Below are positions 47,226 to 58,786 of a DNA stretch of 64,000 bases, piece by piece. Source of the stretch: Diplolepis rosae. Lineage: Eukaryota > Arthropoda > Insecta > Hymenoptera > Diplolepididae. Position 1 is the stretch's first letter. Each line of letters opens with the position of its first letter. The notes under the pieces are model-generated. The model had not been told where the DNA came from, ran no database searches, and was given only the letters and a program-made list of their open reading frames with translations. Made by a program: the position numbers and the translations under genes. The stretch covers positions 5,187,001-5,251,000 of the forward strand of contig JAPYXD010000466.1 in the NCBI GenBank assembly GCA_030998225.1. Reading direction: 5' to 3'.

Positions 47226-50200
47226 CGATACCCACGTTCTAATATGTCGTATCCCACATTTGGAAAATTTTTCAGGAAACGATAAAAACATCTTGCTAGC
47301 ACAAATAAAAACATATAAACAAATTTTTCTTTTCTACGTTCATAAAAATGCATAAATAATAATAATTGATGCAAAAAAAATTATTTAAATAAATTTTATA
47401 ATATTTATGTGGGTTACGACATATTGATTTTACTGTCTATGTGGGATACGACATATTGTAATTAGGATTTGAGGTTACGCAAAAAGAAAAAATTCAAATC
47501 TATTTTAGAAAGAAAATTGATTTCATTGTTTTATAATTAAATATTGTTTCATCCCATAGATAATATTTTTCTCTCTAATTTGGTATTGTTTAATTCATAA
47601 TTATTATAATATAAAATTATTGATTCATTTTACTTTTACTATATTTAACATTGCTTAAAACATTTTTTTCATTTTAAGTACTCTTGATTTTGTTTTTTTT
47701 ACTTCAGGTACATTTTCTCGCTGAGATTGTTGAAGATTTCTTTTCCTTTTTCGTCTGGTATCATCACAATTTTCTTTATAATTAATATCATTATCTTCAG
47801 GTTTTTTTAATCTATTATTAGTACGCAGTACTTTGCATTTAACTTCAAGATTAACTTGACTAGCTTTTCGTTTCTTACTCTTAGTCTTGTCAGTTATCTT
47901 AACTATATTTTTACTCTCGACTTCCAAATTTTTTATTGATGGAGATTGGTCAGAAGCAGAGTCAATATTATCATTATATTTTATAGTATCATAGAAGCAG
48001 TGTGTATCTCTCGGCAACACCTGTTTTAATGCCTGTAATTGTTGCCATTTACTTTTAGTTATTTTTAATCGATCTGAAAACAGAGGTTTCAGCGGATGCT
48101 CTAGATTTAATTGGAGTTGTTTTTGTGGTAAATTTTCATACTCATCAGTATAACGAATTTTGTACATAATTTTTCCATCAGGTAAATACTTTAAGCATCG
48201 AATATCGACTACTTTTGATTTACCCGGTCGAATAGAAGTGGATTTCAGTATCTGAGAATCATCATAATTGACGAAATAATTGTAATCGAGATATTCGACG
48301 TCCAGTGGCTTTGGATTTTTCCGTGCATCTTTTACAATCTGAATGTAATCCGTGGGCATAAAAATATCTCTTCCCTTTAGTCGTCTTTCAATTAAGCTGT
48401 GAGTGGAATCACACTCCATTTGTGTGTGACCTTTTTCGAGGTATTTTTGCTCGATTGTGATGTTGAATTGAGATGACAAGCGAGATAAAGCATTAGACAA
48501 AATGTTGTTACGATTTTGATATCCGCAACCATCAGAAAATAATACGACTGGCTTTGGAGTAACTATTAATAATTTTTCGAGGTGCTTAATGATGATTGTA
48601 GTGAATACTGATGACCGTAAATCGGCTTCCGTTTCATTCCACAAATAATTTGTGCTGTCGTGAGTTGCAGTGTTGTAAATTGTAAAATTATGGACTTGTA
48701 ATCTACTTTTATAGTATAAAGCACTTGCTTGTAATACAGGACATAGTTTCACTGCTTGAACGTCCATGGTGAAGCAATAAATATTATTTTCTTCAGCATT
48801 GTTTTTATCGCGTAACTTTTCTTCTTGCGCTGAATTTTGTGACAATGTGATTATTGTAAAGATCTTGATTAACTTGACCCAATTTATACGAATAACAAAT
48901 ATCACATTGATCCTTTCGCGGCTTAAATAGTGCCAAATTCTGCTCTTGGAATATTTCAGTAAACACAGTCATTGAGAGGGGAGATTGTATACCATCATCT
49001 GAGCATCGTTCTTTGTATAAAGAATAAATCTCAGATTTTTATTTAAAATCATATTGCAAATACAATTTCATACTTTTTTTACGACAATAGTGACTTTCCA
49101 TTTTTGAAAGATCGTCTAAAAATTTTTTAGCATGCTTTTTTAGGTTATTTTGACGTTCATAAAGTACAGATGTTTTTTTTACCTCACTGCGTTGATGATT
49201 TCTTGATTCTCGACTGTCAAGTGATCCGAAACTTTTTTCTTTATTCACCCAGTGCTGAACCATTTTTTTCTTTAATTCCTAATGTGTTAAGAAATGTCTT
49301 TTTACATACTTGGTATTTTCCAGTTGGAATTTTTAGAAAATATTGATACGTGCCCTGTCTCCTGGTTATAGAAGAATTCGTATATGATCTTGTCTTCTCT
49401 TCGTATGAGACCATGCTGATGATGTAAAGTCTTTTTTTGTTCCCACTCCATTTCCCAGAATTTAGAAAAAATATTTTTTCTATCTTCTTCAACTAAAGTG
49501 TCACAAAATCGATTATTAGCTGCCTTGCAAAAATTTGACCCACACACTGTTCCGAATTTTCTTTTTTCTCTTACCGTATCGTGCTTAACTATTCCATCTT
49601 TATTTACCGAATAGCCGATATACTCTAGTCCCAACATTCTCTTTTCTTTCATTTTATTTTTTTCACACGAATATTTAGAAATTGACACGTTTTCTTGTAC
49701 AGCACATAAAAAATTGTCATTAGTATTATGTTGTTCATTTTTATCAGTCTCATGTACTTCATTATCCATTAAATCAACAACAGCTTCCGAATTATCAACT
49801 TTTTCGAAGATTTGACCAATATTTTCATTTTTATCACACTCAGTAGTTGCATTACAATCAATAAGGTTTGGTACTATTATGACAATTGGATTCGCATCTT
49901 CATAAATCTCGTCTTGCTGCTGTTTAATGGTATATAAAATTTCACCCAAATCATTTATCTCAAAATTATCACAAATATTTTCAGGTTTTTCTCTTAAATT
50001 ATCACTATTTAAAGCAGCTCGTCTTTGAAAGATCTATAATAAAAAAATTATTTTTTTGTCAATATAACCTATGAATTTATTTTTATATTTCGAATGAAAT
50101 TCTGACATTTTTAGCAAGTACATATATCTAAATATATGTACCACCAAAAGCGGAATACAAAAAATATTATTTGTAATTACCTTCTTACTCATTTTATTAA

Positions 50201-50482
50201 GTAATTTCTTAAAATAAACTTAAGACTAATTACAAAACAAAAATTGACTGTCACATCGCTGGCGCTGACTTAATCTATGGATGTGGGATACGACATATTA
50301 GAATTCGTGAAAATCGGCATGTGGGATACGACATATTAGAATATTTATTTTAAAATATTAAATAAACAATTTGACTCCTAGGATTTTAATATAAGCTGTA
50401 AAACATTATTATTGATCCATTTTTAAAAAAAAGTCAATTTCTCAAATTTTGTGGGATACGACATATTAGAACGTGGGTATCG
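47226..50482 (-). mobile_element. 3.26 kb TIR transposon with 4 bp target duplication, full-length but decayed
   Basis: The ends CGATACCCACGTTCTAAT and ATTAGAACGTGGGTATCG are inverted and flanked by ATAT on both sides. Each end carries three copies of a motif related to ATGTGGGATACGACATATT (near 47240, 47410 and 47440 on the left; 50281, 50319 and 50450 on the right), probably transposase binding sites. It encodes the degenerate protein at 47655-50192. The 1.16 kb copy at 39653-40811 has the same ends. It lies inside the 8.4 kb element and is therefore younger than it. Confidence 0.9.
47655..50192 (-). pseudogene. transposase-like protein (DUF7869-like), decayed
   Basis: Exon 1 MSKK (50192-50181) is followed by a GTAATT donor; a TTATTATAG acceptor leads to exon 2 from 50033 (IFQRRAALNSDN). 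An N-terminal domain has CGSNFCKAANNRFC and RKNIFSKFWEMEW, then VCKKTFLNTLGI, a CDICYSYK zinc-like motif, and a C-terminal half with MDVQAVKLCPVLQASALYYK, VLFSDGCGYQNRNN and KGHTQMECDSTHS, whose Asp/Glu/His residues suggest an RNase H-like catalytic core. The layout matches, from memory, proteins annotated DUF7869 in many invertebrates. Breaks: frameshift between about 49390 and 49340, an extra A in a run near 49265, TAA at 49039-49041, and a frameshift near 48836. The last 416-codon frame (48905-47655) is the longest intact part and ends in a basic KK-rich tail. Confidence 0.75.
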
Positions 50483-52744
50483 ATATGTGCCAATGCACAC
50501 AATTCGGGTAATTACAAGACTCGCTTAAAATGCTCGCAGGACTGATCACGCCTCGGCTTCGATCTCCTGGGAGCATTGTCGCTCGTCGCGTAATAACCCT
50601 CATTATGCGCCTGGGCACATAATATACTATTATGCCACATTTTTGGGCTAATTTTGGGCGGTAATGCCGATTTTTGGGCTCTTGTATTTTTCTCAAAAAA
50701 TCAAATTTTAGGTGGAGGTGTTGACTGCCGTATCAGCTAGCACCTCCAGTAAATAAAAACCTTAAAGTTCAAAAAACTAACTATACCCGAATTTCGGGAT
50801 ATTTTCGGACTTTTGAAATATCCAAAAATCAATTTCGAACAAACAACCCCTATCACTGACAAGCAACCCTTAATTTTGAAAAATACTTTTTGGGCAAAAT
50901 AAACTACTCCAGAACTTCGGGCTATTTTCGGGCTCTTGAAATACCCAAAAATAATTTTTGAAAAAACAATCCCCATTACTGAAAAGCAACCTTTAATTTT
51001 AAATAATACATTTTGGACAAAAAAACTACTTTAGAATATCGGTCTTTTTTCCGGCTCCTCAAGGATGTCTATCGATTTTTGAGCTGCAACCCTTAAAATA
51101 AAAATGCGCCCCTGCATGGCCATATGTAGAGACGACTTTGGATAAAAATCGTCTTCTTGGGAACTTCATGGTCTAAGAATACTCTCTGATTTTCCGGCTC
51201 TTCAAAAATGTCTTTATCGATTTTTGGGTTGCATCCGTTAACATTAAAATTCACCCCTGCATGCTCATGTAGAGACGTCTTTAAATAAAAATCATCTTTT
51301 TGCAAACTTTATGGTCTAGGAATACTCTCTGAGTTTTGGGCTCTTCGAAAATGTCTATATCGATTTTCGGGCTCCAACGTTTAACATCAAATCGCACCTC
51401 TGCATGGCCATGCAGAGATAACTTTGAATAAAAATTATCTTTTTGAAAACTTTATCGTTGTTTTCGGAAATTGGTTTTAGGTTATTGCCAGAGCCCAAAA
51501 AACCCCCAAATTCTGATGCAGTTTATTTTTATTTTATTCAAATTTTTGTTTAGCTGAGGTGCTGGCTAGATTCAAGCTAGCACCTCCACACGAAATTTTA
51601 TTTTTATGGAGAAAGTATTGGAGCCCAAAAAAAGCCTAAAATTTTAATGTCGGAAAAGTTGGCACCACCATTTTTAATTTAAAAAAAAATAAAATTTTTG
51701 CTAAATTGTGCTGAATTTGTGCTACATTATGCCACATTGTGCCAGAAAAGATTTTTCGAAAAAATAAAAACTAGAGCTAAAATATCCAAAAAGCGATTTT
51801 CTTACTAACGCCGCCATTTTGGTTTTTCGAGATAAAAAAGTTGTGCCAGGTAGCCCTTAACATGTGAAAAAACGTGCCGTAAACAAAATTTGGATATCAC
51901 AAACCACTTTTGAGAATAATAAAATTTTGAAAAATGTAAATTTCGAAAAAATAAATGTTGTGCTGAGTTGTGATAGGCGAGCACAATAAATGTCTCGCTG
52001 AACGATTTTGTCTCGGATGTTTATTTTCCAAAATAGGTTCATTTTTATGAACTTGGGGAATATGGTTTGGACACATAATTTTCAAATATGTCAATTTCGG
52101 AAAATTCAAAGTTGTACTTTCATGAACTTGTAAATTAGTTTGAATACAAAATTTTTGAAAATGTTTAGAAATATTTGGTGATATTTATTTCCCAACTAAG
52201 TTTACAGGGTTCGACATTGTTCAGTTTTTGTTATAAATTATTTTTGAGCTTTGTTCCCAAAATTTAAATCGAAACTGAACTTTGACGTTATTTTTATATA
52301 TTCAAACATCAGTTTTTATTTAGTATTAGTGTATACCCTTCACACCTGCAAAATAATCGATGCCCAAGGACACATTGCTTCAAGAGCTAAGTAAAGTTGA
52401 CAGCGCTATAATATCAAATCATGATGTCTCTTATTTTATATAATAAAAGGTTCATTTTATGGCCTATTGCCGAATTTCCGATTTATCACTTTTTTAGAAA
52501 CATGTATGGTGTTTGTTACTTCAAGCCAGCAGTGTCACTCGAGGAAACGAACCAAAAATGTTTACTTCAAATTACCCCATTTACAGAATTTCAGGCTCAT
52601 TTCCGGCTTGAAATAATCCTTTGAAACATTTTTTTACATTCAAAATTAAAAAAGGGTAGTTAAGGGCAAAGGGCCAGAACGTTAATTATTTTCGTTACTT
52701 CATTCATTGATGAATATACGAAATAAACGTAAAAGATAGATCAA
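50483..52744. repeat. interior of the long-TIR element: satellite-like repeats
   Basis: Two families of direct repeats are visible. One has units of about 124 bp at 50740-51000 (AACAACCCCTATCACTGAC / AACAATCCCCATTACTGAA). The other has units of about 144 bp at 51040-51480 (TGTCTATCGATTTTTGAGC, then similar at 51210 and 51353, each with GCATGGCCAT or CATGCTCATG). Words such as TTTTGGGCTCTT and GTGCCACATT recur. No coding sequence. Confidence 0.6.
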
Positions 52745-53500
52745 GATACAACTTTGAAGTGCTATAGCTTTTTGGATTTTGATCTGAGAGAAAAATGTTA
52801 TAGGGTTTTTTTTGTAGAACTATTCCGGGGGGAACAGAAATCTGTCCAGAACTCTTGGAACTTTTCAAAATTTGGTTTACAAAATTTTTGTCAACTTTGA
52901 AGTGCTATAGCTTTTTGGATTTTGATCTGAGAGAAAAATGTTATAGGGTTTTTTTTGTAGAACTATTCCGGGGGGAACAGAAATCTGTCCAGAACTCTTG
53001 GAACTTTTCAAAATTTGGTTTACAAAATTTTTGGTCAACTTTGAAGTGTCATAGCTTTTTGGATTTTGACCCGAGAGAAAAATGTTATAGGGTTTTTTTT
53101 GTAGAAATATTCCGGGGGAGAACAGAACTCTGTCCAGAACTCTTGGAACTTTTCAAAATTTGGTTTTCAAAATTTTTGGTCAACTTTGAAGTGTTATACC
53201 TTTTTGGATTTTGACCTGAGAGAAAAATGTTATAGGGCTTTTTCGTAGAACTATTCCAGGGGCGGGGGGGAGGGGGCATAACTCTGACCACAACTCTTGG
53301 AACTTTTCAAAATTTGGTTTACAAAATTTTTGGTCAACTTTGAAGTGTTATAGCTTTTTGGATTTTGACCTGAGAGAAAAATGTTATAGGGCTTTTTTGT
53401 TGAACTATCCCGAGGGGGAACAGAACTCTGACCAGAACTCTTATAACTTTTCAAAATTTGATTTTCAAAATTTTTGGTCAACTTTGATGTTCCGCATCTA
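52745..53500. repeat. right subterminal tandem array (about 145 bp units)
   Basis: ATGTTATAGGG recurs at about 52796, 52939, 53081, 53227 and 53385. The first two units are almost identical. Inverse of the left array, with two more units. Confidence 0.85.
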
Positions 53501-53856
53501 GAACTCTTGGAGTACTACAGAAATATATCAATAAAAAGTGAATATGTAAAAAGTGGGGGGTTGGAATTTTTTTTTTGAAAGTTCACTGTGCCCGGAAATT
53601 CACGGATCTATTGTGGTAAAGCGTCAGGAACTCTAGAACTATTTTAAATCTTTCCAGAACTCTTAAAAAAATTGAAATTTTACGAAAGTGGGGGGGAGCG
53701 TGAACTTAGCCCCCCATTTTGAAAATCTGATTTTTGAGGCATGTAAACCCCGGAACTATTTTTAAAAACTATCAGGAACTCTAGAACTATTCTAAAGGAG
53801 CTCAGAACTCTAAAAAAAGTCGTTTTTTAATAGTGTGGGTACAGCTTCACAGGCAT

Positions 53857-54020
53857 CCAAAATTGTGGAAATAAAAGCATTCTTTGTGTTTCCGAAAAAA
53901 ACTTTTTGGAAAAATCCAAAATTCCAATGTTGGTTTCTGATAGTGCTTATAAATCTCTACTAATTATTCCTATAACATTTTTCGATTAAGCCAAAATTAG
54001 AGAAGTTACAGTATCTTTAT
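53857..54020. repeat. right half of the interrupted R repeat
   Basis: It starts with the second CCAAAATTG and continues as in the intact copy near 4366 (GTGGAAATAAAAGCATTC..., TTGGTTTCTGATAGTGCTT, AAAATTAGAGAAGTTACAGT). Confidence 0.75.
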
Positions 54021-54237
54021 TGGCACTGGAGCGCACATCCAACGATATCACTTTCACTAATATCACTCAATTTTGCCTTGCATCAACTAAACTTTTTCCA
54101 TAGATCAACTAAAATGTTTTGCCGAATCAACTAAATTGCTCAACTAAAAAATATTATTCGGTCAAGAGAACATTTTTTTGTCTGTATAAAAAATAATTTT
54201 TATGGTTGAACCAAGCAAATATTTTTCTGAATATATA

Positions 54238-54433
54238 CACTGAGAAAAAAATGCTATTGAATCAAAAGCATTTCTTTCCAAAAGCATGTATATTGTATAC
54301 TATAAATTTATAAAAATATACTACAAGAACCAATAAATATGTTACTAATTCTATAGCATATTGATTTGAATCCGTGGTATACATGCTTTTGGAAAGAAAT
54401 GCTATTGATTCAATAGCATTTTTGTTCTCAGTG
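54238..54433. mobile_element. 196 bp palindromic MITE, copy 1
   Basis: The ends CACTGAGAAAAAAATGCTA and TAGCATTTTTGTTCTCAGTG are inverted. Arms contain CAAAAGCATTTCTTTCCAAA and the inverse. Closely matches 57877-58063. Confidence 0.85.
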
Positions 54434-54539
54434 TTCTTGGAGCCATACTATTTTTCAAGAAATGGTATCATTAGGGTAAATAATCTTAAGCAAAAACGTC
54501 TTTATGCTAGTATTTGAATTAGAAATTAGTATTATGTTT

Positions 54540-55810
54540 TACAGTCGAATAAGTGTTAAAAAATCTGTCCTCTTCGCGGGCACATTCTCATCGCCCGCTT
54601 CGCGCGCAGCTCGCAAGTTTCAGCGCGCTTAGGGCGCGCGATTTGATCGTCGCGCTTCGCGCTCAATCTTGTGCTCTTCGCATACATTTAAGTTTATTTC
54701 GTATAATTTGATACTGAAGCTCAAACCAATTTTATAATAATATTACAGATGATGTAAATTACACATTTTCTCAAAGTCACTCAATTTCTTTTTCAGTTTA
54801 AGTGAAACAGGAAATTCAATTTACTTAAGGCTCTATCGGCCTTAAGGAACACATTCTCATCATGACACTCGCGCTTCGCGCTCGATTTTCTGTATACATT
54901 TCAGTAACTTCTTAATAAATTACATGATTGAAATTATTTATTTATTTTCTTCCAAATATCTCAAAAAGGAAAATCAATCGTAGACTTTATTTAAGGAAAC
55001 GATTTTGCAGAACAACGCTTATTTCGTATCTCACATATTTTGGTGAAAAAAATCGAATTTTTTTAATATTAAAAATCAAAACATAAAATATACATCCTGG
55101 CCCGGAATGACTTAATGAGAATTTGTAGACTTTATTTAGGCAAACAATTTTCTATCTAAACGTTTTTATTGTATCTCATATATTTTGACTAAAAACTGGA
55201 ATTTTTGAATTTTAATCGTATTTTTTGGAATTGAAACGAAAAATATATGTTTTTTCAGAAACTGTGTCGGACAAAATTTGTAGATCTTTTTGAAACGAAC
55301 AACTTTGTATTCTTACGTTTTTTTCGTATTTCGAATATTATTGTTAAAAAATTGAATTTTAAATTTTTAATAGTTAATTTTTTATGAAAAAATGTTACAA
55401 TTCAAATTTGGAGGTCTTTATATAGAAAATAATATTGTATCATAACGTTTTTTCGTATCTCGTATAATTTAAGTGGAAAATGCAATTTTGATATTGACTT
55501 TTTTCGAATTTGAATATGCTGTAACATTTCTAATTTTGATTTAATCAAAAAATGTTATTAGGACAATTTGTAGAGATTTATGAGCACTATCAAAAACCAG
55601 TATTGGAATTTTTGATTTTTTCAAAAAGTTATTTTCAAAAACACAAAAGTAGTGCTCAATCCCTCAAATTTGATTGGATGTGGCTAGTTAACGAACTTGT
55701 CTTTACTTTTTCGGTTTCGATAAAGTGTGCCAAAGCTCAATTCAATCTGATAATTCTATCGAGAGTTATGAGGCACACGACCTACTACAGACAGACAGAC
55801 AGGCAGACAG

Positions 55811-55853
<43 letters not shown>

Positions 55854-55985
55854 CTTTCGTAAAAACCTTTTTCTCTGACTCAGGAGGTCTCAAAACGTAA
55901 AGATTTGATAAAAATTTCGAAAGTCATTTTTCACATAAAACCAATACCTTCTCATCCATGATGAGAATGTAAAAAACGTAATACA
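54540..55985. repeat. dispersed repeat R, copy 2 (inverse orientation)
   Basis: The GC-rich block at 54590-54680 and the block at 54880-54895 both contain CGCGCTTCGCGCTC-type palindromes. Next come about four degenerate units of roughly 135 bp (GTAGACTTTATTTA..., near 54980, 55125, 55275 and 55415), then the GTGGCTAGTTAACG and TTTTTCGGTTTCGAT blocks, a CAGACAGA microsatellite (55786-55853), and a right end matching 4100-4200. The 108-codon frame across the microsatellite is not a gene. Confidence 0.65.
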
Positions 55986-56670
55986 TATTTAAAAACTACC
56001 GTTTGTAATGAACACCAAAGACGTTAAAACTTAAATTATGTAAAAGTAACGAATATAAGTATGAAAAAAGGGTTTGAATATTTGAAAATATATAATTTAT
56101 ACTTAAATTAGCACACGAAAACTACACAACAAGCTTTCTATTCGGTATGGAATAAAATTGAAAAACATTTCTGTCAAATAAATTACATCTAGATTTTTTT
56201 TGTAAAGTACCTAACATTTTTTTGTGAGTTTAGATGAAATTGATGTATTTTTAAAATATTCAAACCCTTCATCCATATTGACATTTTCAGGTTATGTAAA
56301 AATGTTACGCATTCCAAAAAAATGTTTCCAAAGCATTTTTTTCGAAAGAAGATTTTTATCAATTTTGCTTCATACCAAAGAAATATCAAGGTGTAATTTC
56401 GTATGCAAATTTAGATATCATTTATGTATTTTTAAAATATTCAAATCCTTTATTTACACTTATGTGTATATTTAAATTTTCATGGAAAAATTTTACGGAT
56501 TTCAAAATTGTTTCAAGGTATTTGATTTGAATGAAATATTTTTCAATTCTGTTTCATACAAAAGGGTTTATTTTATTTAAATTATATTATTTAGAAATAT
56601 ATTTTTTTCAATTTGAAAAATGTATTTATGTAATTTGCAGAGCATTTTATTTGAAATAAATATTTCTCTA
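55986..56670. other. AT-rich non-coding DNA
   Basis: Only degenerate repeats are visible (TTTTTAAAATATTCAAAC at 56247 and 56429). Confidence 0.4.
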
Positions 56671-57848
56671 GGGTAAGTGTGGGTATTACTGTGGATGCCC
56701 CAGTTACTGCGGTTTCAAATAAAACTAATGATATACAATGTTTTAAAGATATATAACGCTACGGAACAACTAAAAACAATCAATTTCTAATCCAAGCATA
56801 ATAAGTATCAACGAATTATCAATAGTTACGATATTTGTAGCTAATTGATTGCAATTTGAAACTCTCATATTCCCGATTCCCATAGTTTTAATGCTTAGAT
56901 TTGTTGACAGGCCATGAACACGTTCTGAAAAACTTGTTATAATTCCGTTTCTGAAAATAAAATATTTATTGTGATATTACTTTCTGCAAAGTAAATATTT
57001 TATTTTTCTAAATATTTATGCAAAATAACAAAAAATACGTTTTTTAATCATTCTTTTACCAAAACAGTATTTGGTACATGATTTTCATAGGTGTATGAAT
57101 TACTGCGATCTGTCAGGCGGCACTGCATAACCTTTCAATCTATTACAAATGCTTCGTTATGCTTACTTTTTATAATTGAGATTAAACAAAATGTTGAAAA
57201 CTCCAAAATCGTTGCTAATAAGGCAAGAGGAAGTCAAGTAATATAATTTTAAGGTAAATTAAATAAGTGTTATAATATTATTTAATCTTAATTTGTTAAA
57301 AAAGCTTCATGTTCACTTTTTATAATTTAGTTTAAATAAAATGTTCAACACTCCTTAATCGTTGCTAAAGATGCAAGAAGAACTCAAGTGATATAATTTT
57401 AAGTTAAATTAAATAAAATTAATAAAATTATTAATCTTAATTTGTTACGAATGCTTCGTCGTGTTTACTTTTTATAATTGAGATTAAATAAAATGTTCAA
57501 CACTCCTAAATTAATTGTAAGTTCACTCAAAATAATATCGCAGTATTACGCGCGCAGAAATTTGGATTTCCGCAGTAGTTGGAGCGCAGTAATTGGGGAT
57601 TCCGCAGTAATTGGTGCGCAGTAATTCATGCAAACCCGCAGTAATACCTACATGGAACATTTTTTTTAGATTCGCATTTTTTAAGTAAATCTGGTTTCTT
57701 TTAAGGGTTTAAGGACTGCATGCTACTTACTTAATACCAAATACTGCTTTAAAAATTAATTCGCGATGACTTTTTCATCTCAAAATATTTTTTTTTAACT
57801 TTAAAAGCCGTCTTGATTTTCGATCCGCAGTAATTGGCACATTTACCC
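56671..57848. mobile_element. GGGTAAGTGTG-ended element, copy 2
   Basis: The left end is GGGTAAGTGTGGGTATTACT and the right end AATTGGCACATTTACCC. TA flanks both sides. It is the inverse of 35861-37006 over its whole length, including CTCATATTCCCGATTCCCAT and the three units of about 150 bp. It has extra CAGTAATTGG/GCGCAGTAATT motifs at 57560-57650. Non-coding. Confidence 0.85.
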
Positions 57849-57876
57849 TATGTTACTTCATACCAAAGGAATCCTA

Positions 57877-58063
57877 CACTGAGAAAAAAATGCTATTGAA
57901 TCAAAAGCATTTCTTTCCAAAAACATGTATATCATGGATTCAAATCAATATGCTATAGAGTTTGTAACATATTTATTGGTCTTGTAGTATATTTTTATGA
58001 ATTAATAGTATACATGCTTTTGGAAAGAAATGCTTTTGATTCAATAGCATTTTTTTCTCAGTG
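57877..58063. mobile_element. 187 bp palindromic MITE, copy 2
   Basis: The ends CACTGAGAAAAAAATGCTA and TAGCATTTTTTTCTCAGTG are inverted, and TA flanks both sides. High similarity to 54238-54433 suggests recent spread. Confidence 0.85.
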
Positions 58064-58503
58064 TATTTTGTAATTTCGTGTTAAAATTATGTATACTTTT
58101 CAAATATTTAAACCATCCAGTTCATTATAGACAAATTTATTTAACAGTATTAAATGTATTTTATTCCAAGAAAATATCGATTTAGAAATTTCCCTTTCCT
58201 GTTTTTTTATATTTTAATAAAAACATTAAAAAGCATTGATGAGAGCTGCGATGAGAGATGAAACTTCTGATTAAATCAAATTCCTCACCAATGGATCCTA
58301 AAGTCAATTTTTTCCAACAAACGTACTATAGTATTGACAAAGATACTATCAAGATTTTTATTGGATTTTCAAAACGGATGTAGATAGCTGAGATATATAA
58401 AAAAAGTTTTTGAAAAACGGCATCACTTGTATTTATATTGCATGAAATATTTAAAAAATAGTTGAAATATTTTTCGTAATGTTTCGCTTGAGGGCACCAC
58501 TAC

Positions 58504-58682
58504 GAATGTTTACGTCCCTGTCACTGGAGAAAACTCTAGTACCGAAGAACATTTGGAGGCGGCGCAGCAGTCAGGTTCAAGATGGCGACGCTCGATCAAT
58601 GAAATCGGAGTAATTCGTAGTAAATCGTAAAAACAGATTTGTGCAGGTGAATTTTGTGTAGTGTTTTGTGTGTAAATGGGCC
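58504..58682 (+). promoter_or_regulatory. probable promoter/5' UTR of the ANKS1-like gene, with two uORFs
   Basis: A GC-richer patch with TTCAAGATGGCGACGC, a YY1-like context often seen at transcript starts, lies just upstream of the coding ATG. ATG at 58582 opens a 6-codon uORF (MATLDQ, stop 58600-58602). ATG at 58599 opens a 4-codon uORF (MKSE, stop 58611-58613) that overlaps it by 4 nt. The transcription start is not determined; if it lies upstream of 58582, both uORFs would be in the mRNA. Confidence 0.45.
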
Positions 58683-58786
58683 ATGGGCAAAGATCAGGAG
58701 CTGCTGGATGCAGCCAGGAGCGGGAACGTGACGGTGGTAGAGAAAATTTTGGGTCAACGTGCGAAGAGGAGTGGTCCCTTGGCAAG
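58683..58786 (+). CDS. ANKS1: ANKS1-like protein, coding exon 1
   Basis: ATGGGCAAAGATCAGGAGC encodes MGKDQELLDAARSGNVTVVE, then KILGQRAKRSGPLA, before the donor AAG|GTGGGTG at 58786/58787. The MGKxQELLxAARxGxxxxVEKxL pattern is the conserved N-terminus of ankyrin-repeat and SAM-domain proteins of the ANKS1 type (Drosophila CG4393, vertebrate ANKS1A/B). Those are cytoplasmic adaptors with ankyrin repeats, two SAM domains and a PTB domain. Only the first 34 residues plus two bases of the next codon lie here; all repeats and domains are downstream of the window. The upstream in-frame ATG (58668) is less likely because homology starts at MGK. Confidence 0.75.

Larger units (their letters stand above)
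45492..53856. mobile_element. 8.4 kb long-TIR DNA element (Mutator-like architecture)
   Basis: The ends ATCCCTGTGAAGCTGTACC and GGTACAGCTTCACAGGCAT are inverted. Inverted similarity continues through AGGAACTCTAGAACTATT-type blocks for about 380 bp and then into tandem units of about 145 bp on both sides (arms roughly 0.9 and 1.1 kb). A 9 bp duplication plus very long termini is the architecture of Mutator-like elements. That assignment is inference, because no transposase of its own was recognised. The interior consists of satellite-like units and one inserted transposon (47226-50482). Confidence 0.75.

Noticed and set aside
45492..53856. Integrated virus or virophage/Maverick-type element
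   Set aside because: No polymerase B, integrase, capsid or ATPase sequence; the interior is repeats plus one unrelated transposon, and the duplication is 9 bp rather than the 5-6 bp of Mavericks.
55552..55878. 108-codon frame with a long RQTDRQTD tail
   Set aside because: The tail is the CAGACAGA microsatellite and the rest is repeat R.
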